A DNA stretch of 64,000 bases, from positions 558,001 through 622,000 of the forward strand of contig JAKCOZ010000058.1 in NCBI GenBank assembly GCA_022605955.1, given 5' to 3'. Made by a program: the position numbers and the translations under genes. Positions 17,101 through 32,100 of the stretch are shown here, in pieces. The notes beneath the pieces were generated by a model. It did not search any database and had not been told where the DNA came from. It saw only the letters and a program-made list of their open reading frames with translations. How positions within the stretch are numbered: the stretch's first letter is position 1; the number at the start of each line of letters is the position of its first letter. Source of the stretch: Rallus limicola. Its lineage: Eukaryota; Chordata; Aves; Gruiformes; Rallidae.

Positions 17101-20100
17101 CCCCTTCACAAGCTCTGAAGCTCTATGAAAATGGAGTATCAGACAGCATAACCCATGGAAGGCTTCACTTAACTAGGTGGACGGTATTAGGTTGTTACAA
17201 GTCCTATGATGTGACTCAGAAGGAGGCATTTACATTGTTTACATAGGCGTTATCTCAGTGGCAAGACATCAGAACAGCAAGGAAGAAAACAGCAAAAGGA
17301 ATAGGTATAGAAGTAGGAAAAATAGTTTTTAGTATTGAATCTTTTCTTCCCAGCTGGTATGAGTCTTACCTGCTCGTCTTTTGGTCATACAAATCACACC
17401 TGCTATGACTGATCCCACCAGTAACACACAGATCCCAGTGATACACCAATAGAGCCATATAATCATATCACCTGCAGTACAAAAACAGCACTCAGACATT
17501 GCTTCACACAAACAGCCTTTCACCAAAGAACAGAAGCTTCTTGAGCAGCAGGGGCCGACAGAGAAGGACTCCGGCTCTGCCCAAAACCACGTGTAGCCCA
17601 GCACTTCCCCTTTACAGCATACCACAGTCACTTCTCAAAATGAAGTCCCACTTTCATGATGATCTACACCACAAAGTTGCTCCACAAAGAGCCATATGTG
17701 CAGCACACTGACAACACAGATGCATAACCTCCCTTGAAATAGCAGTGTTTACCCAGCTTTGACAGGCATGCCACCCTTGTCCTGCCTGCTCGTGTAATCT
17801 ATCTTCACCATTTTGGGTGATGTGTGTTTTTTCAATCTACAGGTGTTTTTTCTTTTTAAATCTTGGGCAAGCTAGCTCCTTACAGGTGTTGCTGCAGCCA
17901 AGAAGAGCTATGTCAAATCATTATGCACATGATTTATCTTGACATTCATAAATATGAATATATGCGAGCTATTCTCTCCAAAAGCTGTTTTATATTATGT
18001 AAATTTTTTAACACTGAGCAAAGTGACAGAGAGTATTTTATATTAAGACTGTTCTTGTCAAAACTGTTTCTTGAATAATTTTATGCAAGTGAAATATCTC
18101 TAAAAAAAATTGCTCTTCAAGGTTCACACTGCATACAAATACTTGCCTTGTGAAACCATGGTGATATAACTCTTAACACAATTCATTCTGAACTCAGTTT
18201 TACAAGGGAACATTTCCTGCCCGTTAGGTCATTCCCAGGGATGATAATTTGCTATTCTATATGACAGGAAGAGAGCAGCAAAAAAAAAATTAAATAAATA
18301 AAATAGTTTCAGGGTATTGGAAGAGCTTCTTACCTGATGGGTCTGTACCTGCAAAAGACAAGAGTTACAGTAAGAATTCAGTGCTCATCCGTAAGACAAT
18401 GGGAATCTAATTTACAGCAAAGCAGTTCTCACTTGCAGCTGGTGAACACGGGATGGAAGTAGAGTGTCTCAGACAGTCTGTGCCGCAGTTCACAAAGAAT
18501 GGCTGGATCTGTAGTTGAAATAAATTCAGAAAACAGAAGCTGTTCTTAAAAGCAATTTTGTTTCCCCACTTTACTGTCCACCCTGGCCTTGACATTCCCT
18601 GTACTTTAGCACAGGGACACAGAATTTCCGTTGCCTTCAGAAGACAAGATTAATCAAGAATTCTTACACCACACATTAAGGTGGCAGCGAGCTCCTGAGG
18701 TGCACACCACCCATTCCCATCCCATTGTCTCTGACTTGGCAACTTTATACTAAGGAAAAGTTGCTGTCTACAGAGAACAGCTATATTTAAAAGCCATAAT
18801 CATTATTTCCCTGATACTGACAATGGTGAATTAGCAAATCCCAGAACAAACCCCCGTAACATTCCTAAGCTGCTGATTGTCACCTTGGTGAAGTAAGGAT
18901 ATGGGGATGACCCTGAGTTCCTACCTGTATTCTGTAGTTGCAGCAAGCTCTTATGTTCTTCTCTATTCTGATCGTGACATTCACTTGCTGGTGCAGCCCA
19001 TTCTGCAGAAATCAGATGCAAGTTACAAGAGAAGAAAAAAAAAGGAACGAAAGCAGAAAGAAGAAGGATTTGATATGAGAATATGAAATGGTCCAAAGAA
19101 GTGGTAGGTTTATGTTATTGTTGGTTTGTTTTGGAACAAGAAGCCCACGAAGAACAAAATGGATAAATGGTCTGGCCACCATCACTGCAGGTGTCTTGTG
19201 TAGCAGACATGTTAAAATAATTAAGACAGCAGAATAAGGTTGCATAGGCAACAGGAAACAATTAAGGATGTACGTTGTATAACTTCAAATGCGTTAACTT
19301 AAACTTACAGTTTCTTGACAATATAAACATCTTCAGTTATTTAATGTGTAAACATTAACAAGCCTCATTTAATTAACAGCAGCTGCCAACACTGCTGCTC
19401 CTGCCACTAGAACAGAGAAATATGTTGCCCTTGTTACCTTCTGCATAAAATTAATATATGATAATCTAAATATATTCTTTACAATGATTAGCAGATACAT
19501 ACTTCAAAACGAAGTGTATTCCCCTCAGCCAGGGAGATATGCACACAGCTGTGTCAGTAATAATACGCATCAGGGCGTGCAGCATGAAGGGTTTTGAGCG
19601 TGGAAGGAATGGAAAGATTAAACTAACTGAATGCCAATATATCTGCCCTCTTTCTGATCTTTTATCCATCAAATCCTGAAATTAAGGTTCTTCTTTCCAA
19701 AGACAACTAAAAATCTGTGAAAATAGTTCCTTGAAAATTGCTGTTCAAGTACATTTGCTGCATCTCCTACATCATGTCTCCAAGACCTTGTTTGGCAACC
19801 ATTAAAGAAAAGTTTGTCCAAGTTACCAGAGAGGGTATGGTTTAGGAAGGGAATTACCTCAGTGAAATCATGTGTGATCATTTTACACTTTTTGCCATCC
19901 AGGAAGCTGGCCACGTGAATTTGGTACCGGGCTGACTCCATCCATGGGTTAAAGCTCACCAGCAGTGTTGTATCATCTAGACTTTTACCTTGGATCCTAG
20001 GCTCCCACAAGCTGCCTGGAAGTAGTGCAGATATTCCCAAGTTTCTCAACTGCTAGAAACATTTCAACAGAGCATCAATGTCTACACAACTCAAAACAGA

Positions 20101-23100
20101 ATTGTTTTTTACCTGTCTTTATACACGGGACGGTTCTTTTCATCAGAGAGTCCTTGCAGTCTGCAAGAAAGATGATCGTGGCTAGTCAGAAACATTGTAC
20201 TTGCACATTTGGGAAAACCACTCCTTCTCTTACCAGAAACCAAACACCTACCCAAACCCTCCTTGAGGAGCAGAGACCTTTGTTGTAAAGCAGCAGCAAA
20301 ATTCTGCAGCAGAATACTACTTGTTTCCAGTGGAAAACTAGTCCCTCCACTGGTATTAGTGTTTGTTTTTTTTTTTTTTTAAAGTTATTTCAATTTTTCT
20401 CCCAAAACAGAGATAATTAATTAAGACTGAAAAACATGCGATATTAATTATAGCAGCAATATTTGAGAACCCTTACTAACACAGGACTTGTGCAGAGAGG
20501 GTCATAGAAGAATTAAAACTTCATACTGATCTTGGGACCTTGAGCACACCACCATAATAAGATTCCTCCAAAAGCATTGTGCCCCAGAAGAACTGGGAGA
20601 CTACAATAATTCTTGGTCCCAAAACACTCTTTGTAATTCTATTTGCTTCATTTAGTAGATTGACCCTGCTCTTCAGGACTTTCTTCCAGAGTCAAACCCA
20701 GAGTTACGTACTCAACAATTAGCAGCACAGGATTTCTAAGTCTCAGCCTAAATGTGTCTTTCCTACAGGGTTTGGACAAAGGAATAGGAGCAACTCCCTA
20801 TTTAAACAGTTTTGAAATGAAACATTGCATATATTGAATTTCCACCTTTCCAATTTACCATGCCCCTGTAATTGATGTGTAAGTGCTCATCAGCAAAGCT
20901 CCCTGCAACTGCTCGACAATACATCAGGCCATCAGGCTTCTTAACAACAGTGGAGGATAAAAGCCACAGAGCTCTTAAAAGTGACCAGGTATGAGGAAGG
21001 ATAAGAGGGCTTAAAAACCAAGCACCCCTTTCTCCTTTTCCATTTATAACTACAAAGCCTTGCTGACAACTGTAAGCAAGTTAAAGAGGAAATTATGGAC
21101 CAGTTTTCTAGCTCTGTATTGAGTGCCAAATATTTATAAACTAGTCAGCGCAGCCAGGGGGCACTGCAGATGTTTATCATCTTTGGGTAAAACAACAACA
21201 CTCTCTCTAGCTCTAAGAAAATGTCCATATACACAAGAAAGGGTCAAACACTCAGCTCTATCAAGTGTCTTGGTAAATGATACCTAACTGTGCCTTTGAA
21301 ATCAAACTTCACATGTCTAATATTTAACAGAAGTAGTCAAACTCTACTCCTTCCGACTTGGAAATTCTGTACTTCCAGCTTCCTCAACCAGAGGGGCAAC
21401 TTCAAAAGATTTAGAATTAAGTAAAAGCAGCAGTGATAGTCTGCAGAGAGCACAAAAGATTACTCTGAGCCCCATCCATGAAGATCAAACAGCTTTGTGT
21501 CTACTTCACCGATGAGCACTTCAGTAACAAAATCCAGGAGATAAAACTTACTTCAAAACAGACCTTCAGGAGACACCTGTATCTGTGTTTAGGTTTAACG
21601 ATGAACTACACTAAACTCTCTCTAGCAGCAGCTATAGCAGAATTCTCCACAAGCTACAAACGCAACTTCTCAGAAATCAGAGGCCCAAGTCCATGGCTTT
21701 GTCCAGTTTTCTAGAGACCAATACAATTTTTTATAGCAGCATCTTCCATGTAGGAAAATACAGTCAACCAGAATCAAAGGGTCTGTCCTTCACAGAACAG
21801 TGCCTCCACATGCACCTTATTCCAAGCAGAGACTTGACAACCTTCTGGACACAGGATCCCAGAAGCAAGCATGGTGACTTGTAGCACAAACAATTTCAGT
21901 TATATACCACAAGGATATTGTGGATAAAGCTAGCACCATGGACTGTCTGGAATTCAAAAAGCACAATGGGTTTTTAGAATATTGCCACCCCACTGCCAAA
22001 CTTGCTAACAGTTCCTGGATTTGGCGTGGGAAAAAAAACCAACCCATGGGTCCTCAAACCATCACAGTCCTAAGCTCAAGAGCATCTCTTACCAGGTATT
22101 GAGAGAGATGTGGACTTGCAATTGTAGTCTCCACGTACACCCAGTTTGGGCAGGTGGTAGACAGTCACTTGGTAAGTCTGTCCAGGTTCCACTTCAAAAC
22201 GGTCGAAAGTGAAATTCCACTGAAAATAAAACATATTCAAAAGGACTTAAAATGAGAATGTTCTATAAAGGCACTGAAATTAACAGCTGACTTGGCCCTG
22301 TTCCACTGTGTTCCCTCATCCCTTTTCTGACACTTGACTATAGAAATATGCATCTCAAGTGTATTAAACGTAGCAAGCCCTTGTTATCTCCCAAATTCTT
22401 CTGTTTGGAATGAGAAAAACACAGTTGTTTCTTGGGATCTTTGAACCGATACAAGAGTCTTATGTCAAACAATCATGCTGGAGTTCCCACTGAATTTCAT
22501 TCTGAACCGAAAGGAGATTAGGCTAGAACATGCATTTTTGAGACTGAAAATTTAGTCTGATATGAATCTTGCAGTGCTGTGCAAATGCTAAGCATTCAGA
22601 ATTGCACTAATACATATATAGTTCTGTACCTGGCCATTCTGGCCACAATATTTTCTTAACTTCATACTGTTTTCCACAGCAGCAATGCTGTGCAAATTCT
22701 GGGAGAGGCACTGGCTCCAGATGGTAAGCTAACTTTGGCCAAATTCTGCACAGTAAGCAACAAACTCCAGATTCCTGTTGCTCCTAAAGTGGCCATGGAT
22801 GCTCAGCCTTTTTCTGATGTGCTTCCTAGACTGAGTGCAAGCTGAAGGACCGCCCCCAAAGCTGGTGCTTTTCCTCCAGAGAAAGAGCACAAGAAAGAAG
22901 AGGAAGGGGTAGAAAGGCCACATGTCACGGCTGTCAAGCAGAATGCAAAAACTTCTAGAAATATTTACTTTAAGCAACATCCAGAACCATGATGTGCTAG
23001 GCATTGTGCTAGCAACAATTCCTGAAACCTGAAGGATGGGTAGAGAGAAAGAGAAAGCAAGACGAGCAGACAGCCTGTACGCAGTTACACACAGGCGTAA

Positions 23101-26100
23101 ACTGAACTGGAAACTACAGCAGGTCCAGGCCCAATATCTTGATTGTTTCAGCAACTCCTCTGAGCAGTCTGTACTTTTTAATTATTAACCTTGCTGTATG
23201 CCAGTGAAAGCAGAAACAAACCCACGGATTAGAAAAAAGTAGTTGAGAGCCCTTTGCACTCACCCGGCCTCCATCTGGACGGACCTGAAGCGGCAAGTTG
23301 TTCTGAAAGTCAAACTGGGCACAGACCTGTTGATTGTTGTTGACTTGCATCACAGCCAGCTCTGCCCCTCGGAGATACTGGATGCTAGCTGCAGGCACAG
23401 GGACAGAGAGAGATGTTGTTTCCTGTCATCTGCATGCGTGGAGCCTGCAAAATGACTGCATCACCTGAGACACACCTGCTTCTACACTACTATAGCTATA
23501 CTGAGATAACAATTCTATACAGGCCTGGGACACAGGCCCTGTAGAAGGAAGAAACAAGTTTGTCTAATTTTGTCTTGAATCAGTGCAAAACCATGAACAA
23601 GAGCATGCAAGGGAAACATCATATACAAACAAACAATCAAAGATGTTTGGAAAGTGAGAAAACTCAACTCCTTGGTACTCATTTTGACTCCAGCAATGAG
23701 ACAATGATTCCTTTATCGGGACACACATACAGGAAACCCCAAGTTACAAAGACTAGATTACTAGATTGCCAGAAATGGGAGGAACAGCACAGAATTTACT
23801 TGTGTGTTCTCAGACTAATTCTCATTTGTTCAGTTCATAGATGTAAGTTTCCTGCATGGGACCGCTGCAGTCATTACTATGCCTTTAAAAGGCAATACTT
23901 GCAGTGCAAACATCTTTTCTCCTTTCACTACCATGGTATAGGTGTGGGACACTTGATTCTGCTTTTCCAATTTCAAATGTCATTACCCCACACGAGCGGA
24001 AACACTTAACACTCTTGAATACCCAGGTCACCCAAATGTCTGATTCAATCATACCCCACCTCCCCCCCTCCCAAAAAAAAAATCCCCAGAAGAAAAAGTA
24101 GCAGCCAAATCCCCATTTTTCAAAGGTCTGCTTTCATGACTAGGCCAATGAAAGACTTCCAGTCATAATTCTCCCCTATCCTTACTAGATCACACTTAAT
24201 TCCTCTGCTCTGTGTTCACATTAAAACACCACCACTTACCATCAGTGGCCACTTTCCATTCTATCCGAAGCACAGGGAACAGCCTTCCATCCATCTGAGA
24301 GAAAACATCAGAAGAGACATGAAGACTGCTTGGAGCAGATGGAGTCCATGTGGGAACCTGCAGCCAGCTTGCCTCCATACAGCTACCTGTCCAGCAAAAG
24401 AAAGCCAATATTTAGAACAGGGTCAAGGAAGCTCTGCTTAATTGCAGCTATGGTCTGCCCTTTGGGTCAGGGTTACTCAGAGGGCAAAACTGGGTGACAG
24501 ACTGCTTCACAGTTCAGAAAGGCAGTTTTCAGCAGGCAAGTACTTTATAAACTGCCTGTATTATTCCAAGCTCACTAATGCTAGTAACTTACACTTCCTC
24601 TTTTCCTTGAAATCCACTGGTAATTATCACAATCAACATAATCAGGCTAAACAGGCTGAGTAAGTTTACTCAATATCTCCTCCAACAAGTCCAGATCTTG
24701 CTGTGAAACGGACCTATGTTAGAAGACTAGTACTAATTTCCAGCCTTCCAATTATAAGTGTATCAGATACCCAGGAAATTGTCCCGATAGTCAATGACCT
24801 TCTCTTTAAAAAAAGGTCATACTTCTAATTTGACTATACACCTGACTTGAGCTTCCAACAACTGCTTGTTACGCCTTGCCTAAATTAATAAGCTCTCTGG
24901 ACAGAAAAAATAATTTATGCTAGTCTTAATGGAAAAACGGTCCTGTAGTCTCATCAGAAAGTGAAAGCAGGTATGACAAGCATTAGATAGACATGATCTA
25001 CTTAGTCTTTTATAAGACATTTGATTTGGAGCATATTTAAAATAGCTCTGCTGAATATTAGTGAAGCACAACACAGGAAGAACTAGACTACCAAATCAAG
25101 GAAGGAGTTGCAAGTAGGAAATCATTACTGTTTGAGTGTTTTAAATAATTCTGTGGGGGTGAGTACAGGCCCAGTGCTCTACAATCTTCTAAAAAATATC
25201 AACATTCTAGAAGTAAATATAAAATAACTGATGATAGGGCACATGATAATGTCAGACTTGGGGGAGGAGGGGGAAGGCAGAACTGTCAATACGATCAAAT
25301 CTGAGTCACTTTGCGTACTGGACCCATTCAGACAAAACACTTCTTGACTCTGTAAGGTACATCTAAGCACACACAGGGCGGGCCATATTTACCTAACGAA
25401 TAAACACCATTATAAGTTCTCATCATGGCACTGCTGAACAGCTAGCAGAAAAGCTACCAAATGTGAGTTGTGTCATGCAAGCTATGAACTGTACGAGCAG
25501 GCTGGCGTGATCCAAAAAGAAGAGCAGAGGTAGAACAATTCTACATGCTTTGGAGGGACTGGTACGCTATTCTTTGGCTACTTGACACATTCATGTTAAA
25601 CCACTGTAATATTAAGAAGCAAACAACTAAGAACAAGAGAATAAATGGCAGAGGTGGGTGATGATTTGGTTCATTAAAACAACTTGCCATCCACAGATAT
25701 CTCCATTTCCTTGGTGGACTACTCTTCTCAGGCAGAGCTCAAGGATGCGGCTCAGCCTGCAGGCCCAGCACCATGAGCACTGGGATGGGGAAGCAGTGGG
25801 AGCGCTTGGCCGGTCGCTGGAGAGACACAGGCAGGAGCAGCACCTTCTCCCAGCCATCTGCCATTACAGAGTGCACTGCTGGGTCCCCCAACCTACACTT
25901 TTTGTCTTTTTTTTTTTTTTTCTGGGTTGCTGATGGGAACAGGGGGAAGCGGGCACTATCCCTTCTCCTGACAGCATGGTTTTAGGCTTAGGAAGTAGCT
26001 AAACAATCCTCAAATGCTCACTCTACCAAAAATTATCTATAGGTAACCTGATAGGATTAGAGTCCCTTGCAGAAAAGAGTGTACCTACTATATACTAAAA

Positions 26101-29100
26101 AAATTTAATGGCTACCCCATGAGCACAAAAACATAACAAGAACCATAAGGTGTAATTTAAACCAAATATTCAGATATGGCAGCATTTTAATGTTGAAGCT
26201 GCACTTCGACTTAGCCACACTGTCGAGCTGTACTCCAAAGATTGTGTGCCAGTGGGGAATATGATCCAATCTGATCCCACCCAATCCCTCTCCTGCCAAA
26301 AAAGTTTAAAATCTGGTTATTTTCAGCCTAATTATCTCCCTGATCTGGCATGCCAAGCATGGCTACAAAAAAAATACTTGTGCTAGTATGACACAGGGTT
26401 GGGCACTGATGCTTGGGAGAACTGCAAAGAAAGGCCAAGAAGCATTGGAGCCATCCAGATGCCTCCATGTACCAAGTGCACAAGTGCAGAGCAGTCTCCA
26501 ATTTCTTTTTTTTTCTTTTTAAGAACATTACCTATAATTATACTAAAGTGCTTCAGGTAAGTGTCACTGCAAGACTTGACCCCTTACACCTGGTATGTCA
26601 AATATATTTGATCAGTGGGACTTACAGTAATTCTAGTTTTGTTTTCCAATTCATAGAAGCATTTAGGTTAAAAAAGACCTTTAAGAGCATTAATTCACTG
26701 AACTTTATGTCAAATGACTTCCATTAATTGCTCTCAGCTGCATTCAAGATTTTTTATCACATATTCATTTTTCATCAAGCACTATCATAGATATAATAGC
26801 TTGTAATGAACATTTACTGAATAACTCCACCCACCCCACCCCTAATCTACTCTGAAAAAGATGTAACTTCCTGTTCCTCTTTTAGCTGGAGCTGACCATG
26901 GATCAAACTGAAAACTTCCAAAGCTAGGCATGACAGCAGCCTTCAATTTACATCTCTGTGATTCTAGCAGGAAGAATTTGCTATACAAACCCAGTTTAAT
27001 AAAAAAAAAAGGCATGATCTGATGTGAAAACCACAACAAAGTAAAAAAAAGTACTTACTATTTCTTACGAGGCAGTTTAAATCCTGTGGAGGGAAGAAAC
27101 AAGAATGTTACTCTTGGGATAGAAACTAATTAATGGTAATTTGCTTCTGCTTGGTGGCAGAATAGTGATGCATACAATCAGGAGGAATTAACAATCAGGA
27201 AACTTTGCACAACTACATTCATCAGAAAACCAAGGGACACAGGGCATGAAACCTGTGCACACCTGAACTGCATGTGTCACACTAGTAGTTGCAGTAATGG
27301 AAAGAAATTGGAGAGAGGCAAAAGTGCAAGATGATCATAGTAAAAGCTTTCCAAAGTCCAGGACTCTGAAAATAGAAGCCAGTGTGACATGAAAGAGTGC
27401 TTGAAGTAGTAGATGAGTATGTGTTCTGGGTTTTTTTAGACCACCATGCTTTAAGGTACCATTACTCAGCAGTGAGAATGCTGGTAATGCTTGCTAGGTC
27501 TAAGCCCACCTGACTGGAAACACGAGCTCTCTGCAGCAAGGCTTGCCACTGAAGTACTGGGCTACATACCACCTGCTGCAGAGCATCTCCTGAACAGACA
27601 TCAGCCACAACCGGTCATTTTCCCAAGTGGTCTTGAGACAAATGGCCCCAGAAGCTGCACAGCAGCACCTGGAATGAGGGAGAGGAGCCCTAACATAGCC
27701 AAGGGCAAAATAAATCTATGGACTTAACGTCAAAACTTAGCACCACCCAAGACATACTTTTCACTGGTTTTGTGAAGATCAAGTCAGTCACCACCAGGGG
27801 AAGCAACATGATCAACTTGAATATAAACACCAATTTAGCCTGAATAGTTACTTTTGCAATTATACTGCACCCAAATACTGCAGAGAAATGCACAGACAAA
27901 TCCTCCCGCCAGTAACTTGTCAGACTCAAGAAAAACTGGTTAAAAGTATAGCCAATAGGAATGCTGTTACAATGTTGTACCTCCCAAATCAGCTTTCCTT
28001 CCTCCCCACCCCAACCCCCTCACCCCCGAACACTTGCACAGCATCTGCAACCTAAGTCTTTTGATAGTGGAATAAAAATCTAGAATGCAAGCAGGCAAAT
28101 GCTGATTAATCCAACCCAAACCTGCCTACACTACAATCATTGTGTACTGGGTCTGGCTGAGATGAAGTTAATTTTCCCCACAGCAGCTCTCAGCACTGTG
28201 CATTGGTAGCCAGCAAGGTGTTGGTAACACACCAGTGATTTGGCTGTTACTGGCAGTGCTGGCACACATCAAGGCTGGCTCCCCAGTATTTCTCCTGCCC
28301 CCTCACCAGAAGGCTAGGGGTGGGCAAAATCTTGGGAGGGGACACAGCCAGGACAGCTGACCTGAAGTGACCAAAGGGATATTCCATACCATATCATGTC
28401 TGCTCAGCAACAAAAGAGCTGAGAGCAACGGGGAAGAAGTGGGGGGGCATTTGTCATTTCTAACACTTGTCTTCCAGAGCAACTGCTACGTGTGCTAAAG
28501 GCCTGCTTCCCTGGAAGCAGCCAGACATCACTTGCTGATGGGAAGTAGAGAATAAACTTTTGGTTTTGATTTGCTTTTGCACATGGGCTTTGGCTTTATT
28601 AAACTGCTTTTATCCTAACCCATGAGTGCCACCCCCCCATCCCATTTTTTTCCCCTATATTTTTCCCCATCCTGCTGAAGAGGGGAGGGATAAAGCAGCT
28701 TGGTGGGTGCCTGGTGTCCAGCCAAGGTTAAACCACCACACATTAAAAAAAAAACACAACCCCAAAAAAAGAGAAAAGTATAAATTGTAAATATCAGTAT
28801 GGAAAAGCAGATTAAGCAATGAAAAAACCAACTAACACGTCAAATACTTAATCATCAGACTTTTAAATAAACTTAGCCTGCCAATGCCCCTTACATAAAG
28901 TGGTTTCAGCTGGGATAGAGTTAATTTTCTTCACAGCAGCTGGTAGAGGGCTGTGTTTGGATTTGTGATCAAAACAAGTATTGGTAATACAGGGATGTTT
29001 TGGTTATTACTGAGGAGTGCTTACACAGAGCCAAGGTCTGCTGTCCCCAAGCAAGTAGACTAGGGGTGCACAAGAATTTGTGAGAGGGCACAGCAGACCT

Positions 29101-32100
29101 CAACTGACCAAAGGGATACATACCCCAGACCATATGACCCTCTGCTCAGCAATTACAGCTGGAGGGGAAGAAGGGAGGGAAGTGGGACATTTGGAGTTAC
29201 AGCACTTGTCTTCCCAAGTAACTGCTACGCGTAAGGAAGCCCTGCTTTCCTGCGGATGGCTAAATATCTGCTTGCTGATGGAAACCAATTCCTTATTTTG
29301 TTTTGCTTGCAGAGATAGCTTTTGCTTTACCTACTAAACCGTCTTTGTCTCAGCCCACAAGTTTTCTTGCTTTTGCCTTTACAATTCTCTCCCCATCCCA
29401 CTGAATGGGGAGAGTAAGCAGCTGGGTAAGGCTGGGATGAACCCACAACTGGCTACTAACCATGTATTTCTATTTGTAATGTAATGACTTGTATTAAAAC
29501 CTATCGCTTAATATTCAGTCACTTTGTCCTTGTGCTGTTGCAGTTATCAGTCATTATTGTAAACTGCATCACGATAATGCCCTTATATAAATTATGAGGC
29601 ATTATTTACCTGAAGAGCAGCAACATCTGCTTTCATTTGAGTGCTGGTGCTCCTGCTTATTAGTAGATAAGATGTGGTTAAATGAAGAAGCATGGCACTT
29701 CCTCTTTTTTGTTTTATGAGCAGTATGAATATTGAACCAGCACAGTGCATAAATGGATTCTCTCTTCCTCCAGGCCTGTTGTCCCAGGTAAAGCGTTCAC
29801 AATGACGTTCCCAGCATCAATGAGGCTGTGCCCTTTCTGACATCCATTAAAAAACCAAGAGCTTAATCAGGAACCACCAGTTGGTTGGTGAGGATTCAGA
29901 ACCAAAGCGTGACTATTAAGATACGTCTCCTTTCAATACTGGGTTTCTATGGGGACAAGCAAGCGATAGTTTTTCTGGTGTGTCATCATCCCTCAACCTT
30001 ACTCAGTGCTTTCAAGGGGCAACCTGAGTATGATTTTCCCCTCCAGCCCACACTATCTTGTTTACCTGCTGTGCTAGTAACATTTTTTTTAGGTATAGCT
30101 TGACTACATTAGAGGGTTTTAAGCTGCCACCAGTTAGTCAAGAATTTAGCAGGTTTACTGCAAGGTGGTGGGGGTGGAGAAGGGGGATTCACAAACCACA
30201 CAGCAGCCTGCACCAACTCAGTTGTTGGTCCACTCCATTCTCAGCCCCCAAAGCATGACAGGGATGACTCAACAGTCCAAAATACCTAGAAGAAGAATTA
30301 AGCCAGCCAGGAAATCCCAGCTATTGGCATAAGGAAACAAAGATAGCAGGAGAAGATAAAGCCACAGGCAGATGCAGGCAGAGATATAACAGCCTCAAAA
30401 GATATCTAGAAAGCAGTCACCATGAAAACCCTTCTTTGGATACTGCCCAGGTGAGCTGGACTGGGGTGAATTTGAGAGCACACTTTTATACCAAGAAAGC
30501 ATAACTTCAGAGAATGACAATCCACAAGCCAGGAAGTGATTAAAAAAAGAAGACAAGTCAGTTTTGCAGTAAAATAAGCCAGCTACTTCCAGATTTGCAA
30601 TGGCTATCTGCTCAGCACCAGAGGGAACAACACTTGCTGGTTTTCCCTTGTAAAGGTTCAACCAACTCAAAACCTTATCTGACGCGCTGGCTCAAAGTGC
30701 ATTAACAAACGTGTGGCAGTCAGAAGCAGTTATCCCAGGTTTCCCTGCTTGAGGAAGCACAAGCTTAGATGATACAGCAGAAAAAAAAGTTACAGGAATG
30801 TTTGTTTCTGCTTGCCCACACAAAGCATGTAAGAAGCACTGACATGTGTCTTAGTTCCGTCAATCTACACACAACAGACAAGTGGACAAATGGAAGGAAA
30901 GAAACTGGAGAGAGCTCTGCAGAAAAGCTGAAGATGGTCAAAGCCAGGCAGCATGCTCTGCACGGTATTATAGGAGGAGTTTAACATGAGGATGTTATCT
31001 TCTCATCAGCTCCCTACTGCCTTTCAAGCCCAACAAGCAAAGCCACAGACATGGGAGGCATAAATATGAGAAGACACTTGTGGTAGTAGCTTTGGGCATC
31101 ACCTCACAAGAAGAGGATAGACACAATCAACTCTTCACGTTCACTTGCCATATTTTCACAGAAAGCTAAACAACTGTTTCTTTCACTCCTTTCCAAGATT
31201 TTTTTTTTGCCTTTGACATAAAAAACCCCACCCAGACCATATGCCGTGGAGAATCATACGAATCTGAAAGAAATGGGAAACTGATTAACAACACCATGTC
31301 ATAACAAATCAATTAAATTAATAGAAAGCCAGGATTTCCCAGCAGGATGCTGTGGTAACTAGCAAGCAACTGCCGTGAGCTGGGAAAATGTCCAGTTTTC
31401 CTTTAAAGAGCAGCTGCTGAATGGGAAGGGCTCCAGCTTTCCTAAAAATCTGCCTCTCACCTATGAGACATTCTATGTATCTTCTGAGGCATGGCCAATT
31501 TTAAGTTTACTGCAGCTTTCCTTTCCTAATTTCTTAAGTTAAAAGAAGCAGAGATCAATAAGACATGAACATGTTACAGGAATAACAGCTGAAAGATGAT
31601 TTGTTTAAGGGTAGTAGGAAACAACCTTCTTCTACAAACCTGTTTTGATTTTTTTAAACCCTTTTTCTCTATAGTTTCTGTGTTTCTCTTGCCCTAGTAT
31701 AAATTATCAGCAAAATCAAATCCAAACTCAGAAGTTGAAGTTTCTTCACAAAGATCAGTTTTAGAATTTCCTCTTATATTTTGGTAGTTTTGATCACTAA
31801 CCCTGTGCCAAGTCATCCAGAAATATTTTAGCAGCACTTAGTGCAACCACGGCTTATGGTAACATCCTACACAGCAAAAAGATGCCAGAGGGGAACAAGA
31901 GAAGTCAGTCAATAGCAAAGGCAAGGTGAACACATCATTAAAGGAGGACCAGGAAAAAAAATTCTTCCTTGTATGCATGACTATCACTCATCTTCATGAG
32001 AGATATCACTTCTGCAGTGACTTTTAGTGAATATCCATCAAGCTGGCAAAGGCAGATTTCAGAGACCAAACCATGCACATCTATCCCTCCCCTTGAAAGG

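Larger units (their letters stand above)
14112..27058 (-). other. IL17RA introns 2-12
   Basis: Introns between the listed exons, none with a second recognisable gene. Intron 11 (14747-17369) holds the CR1 cluster. Intron 2 (24387-27058) holds a small CR1 remnant and homopolymer runs. Intron 5 (20161-22092) has a T run near 20368-20381. Introns 3, 4, 7, 8, 10 and 12 (about 0.4 to 1.0 kb) look unique. Introns 6 and 9 are only about 97 and 84 bases. Confidence 0.7.

Noticed and set aside
28741..28900. Two plus-strand LTRs as ends of one provirus
   Set aside because: Only 160 bp separate them, with no primer-binding site or viral gene, and the copies differ too much to be a recent pair.
29080..29337. 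85-codon plus-strand frame inside an LTR
   Set aside because: It falls in the LTR itself, which is non-coding; no internal retroviral gene was seen.
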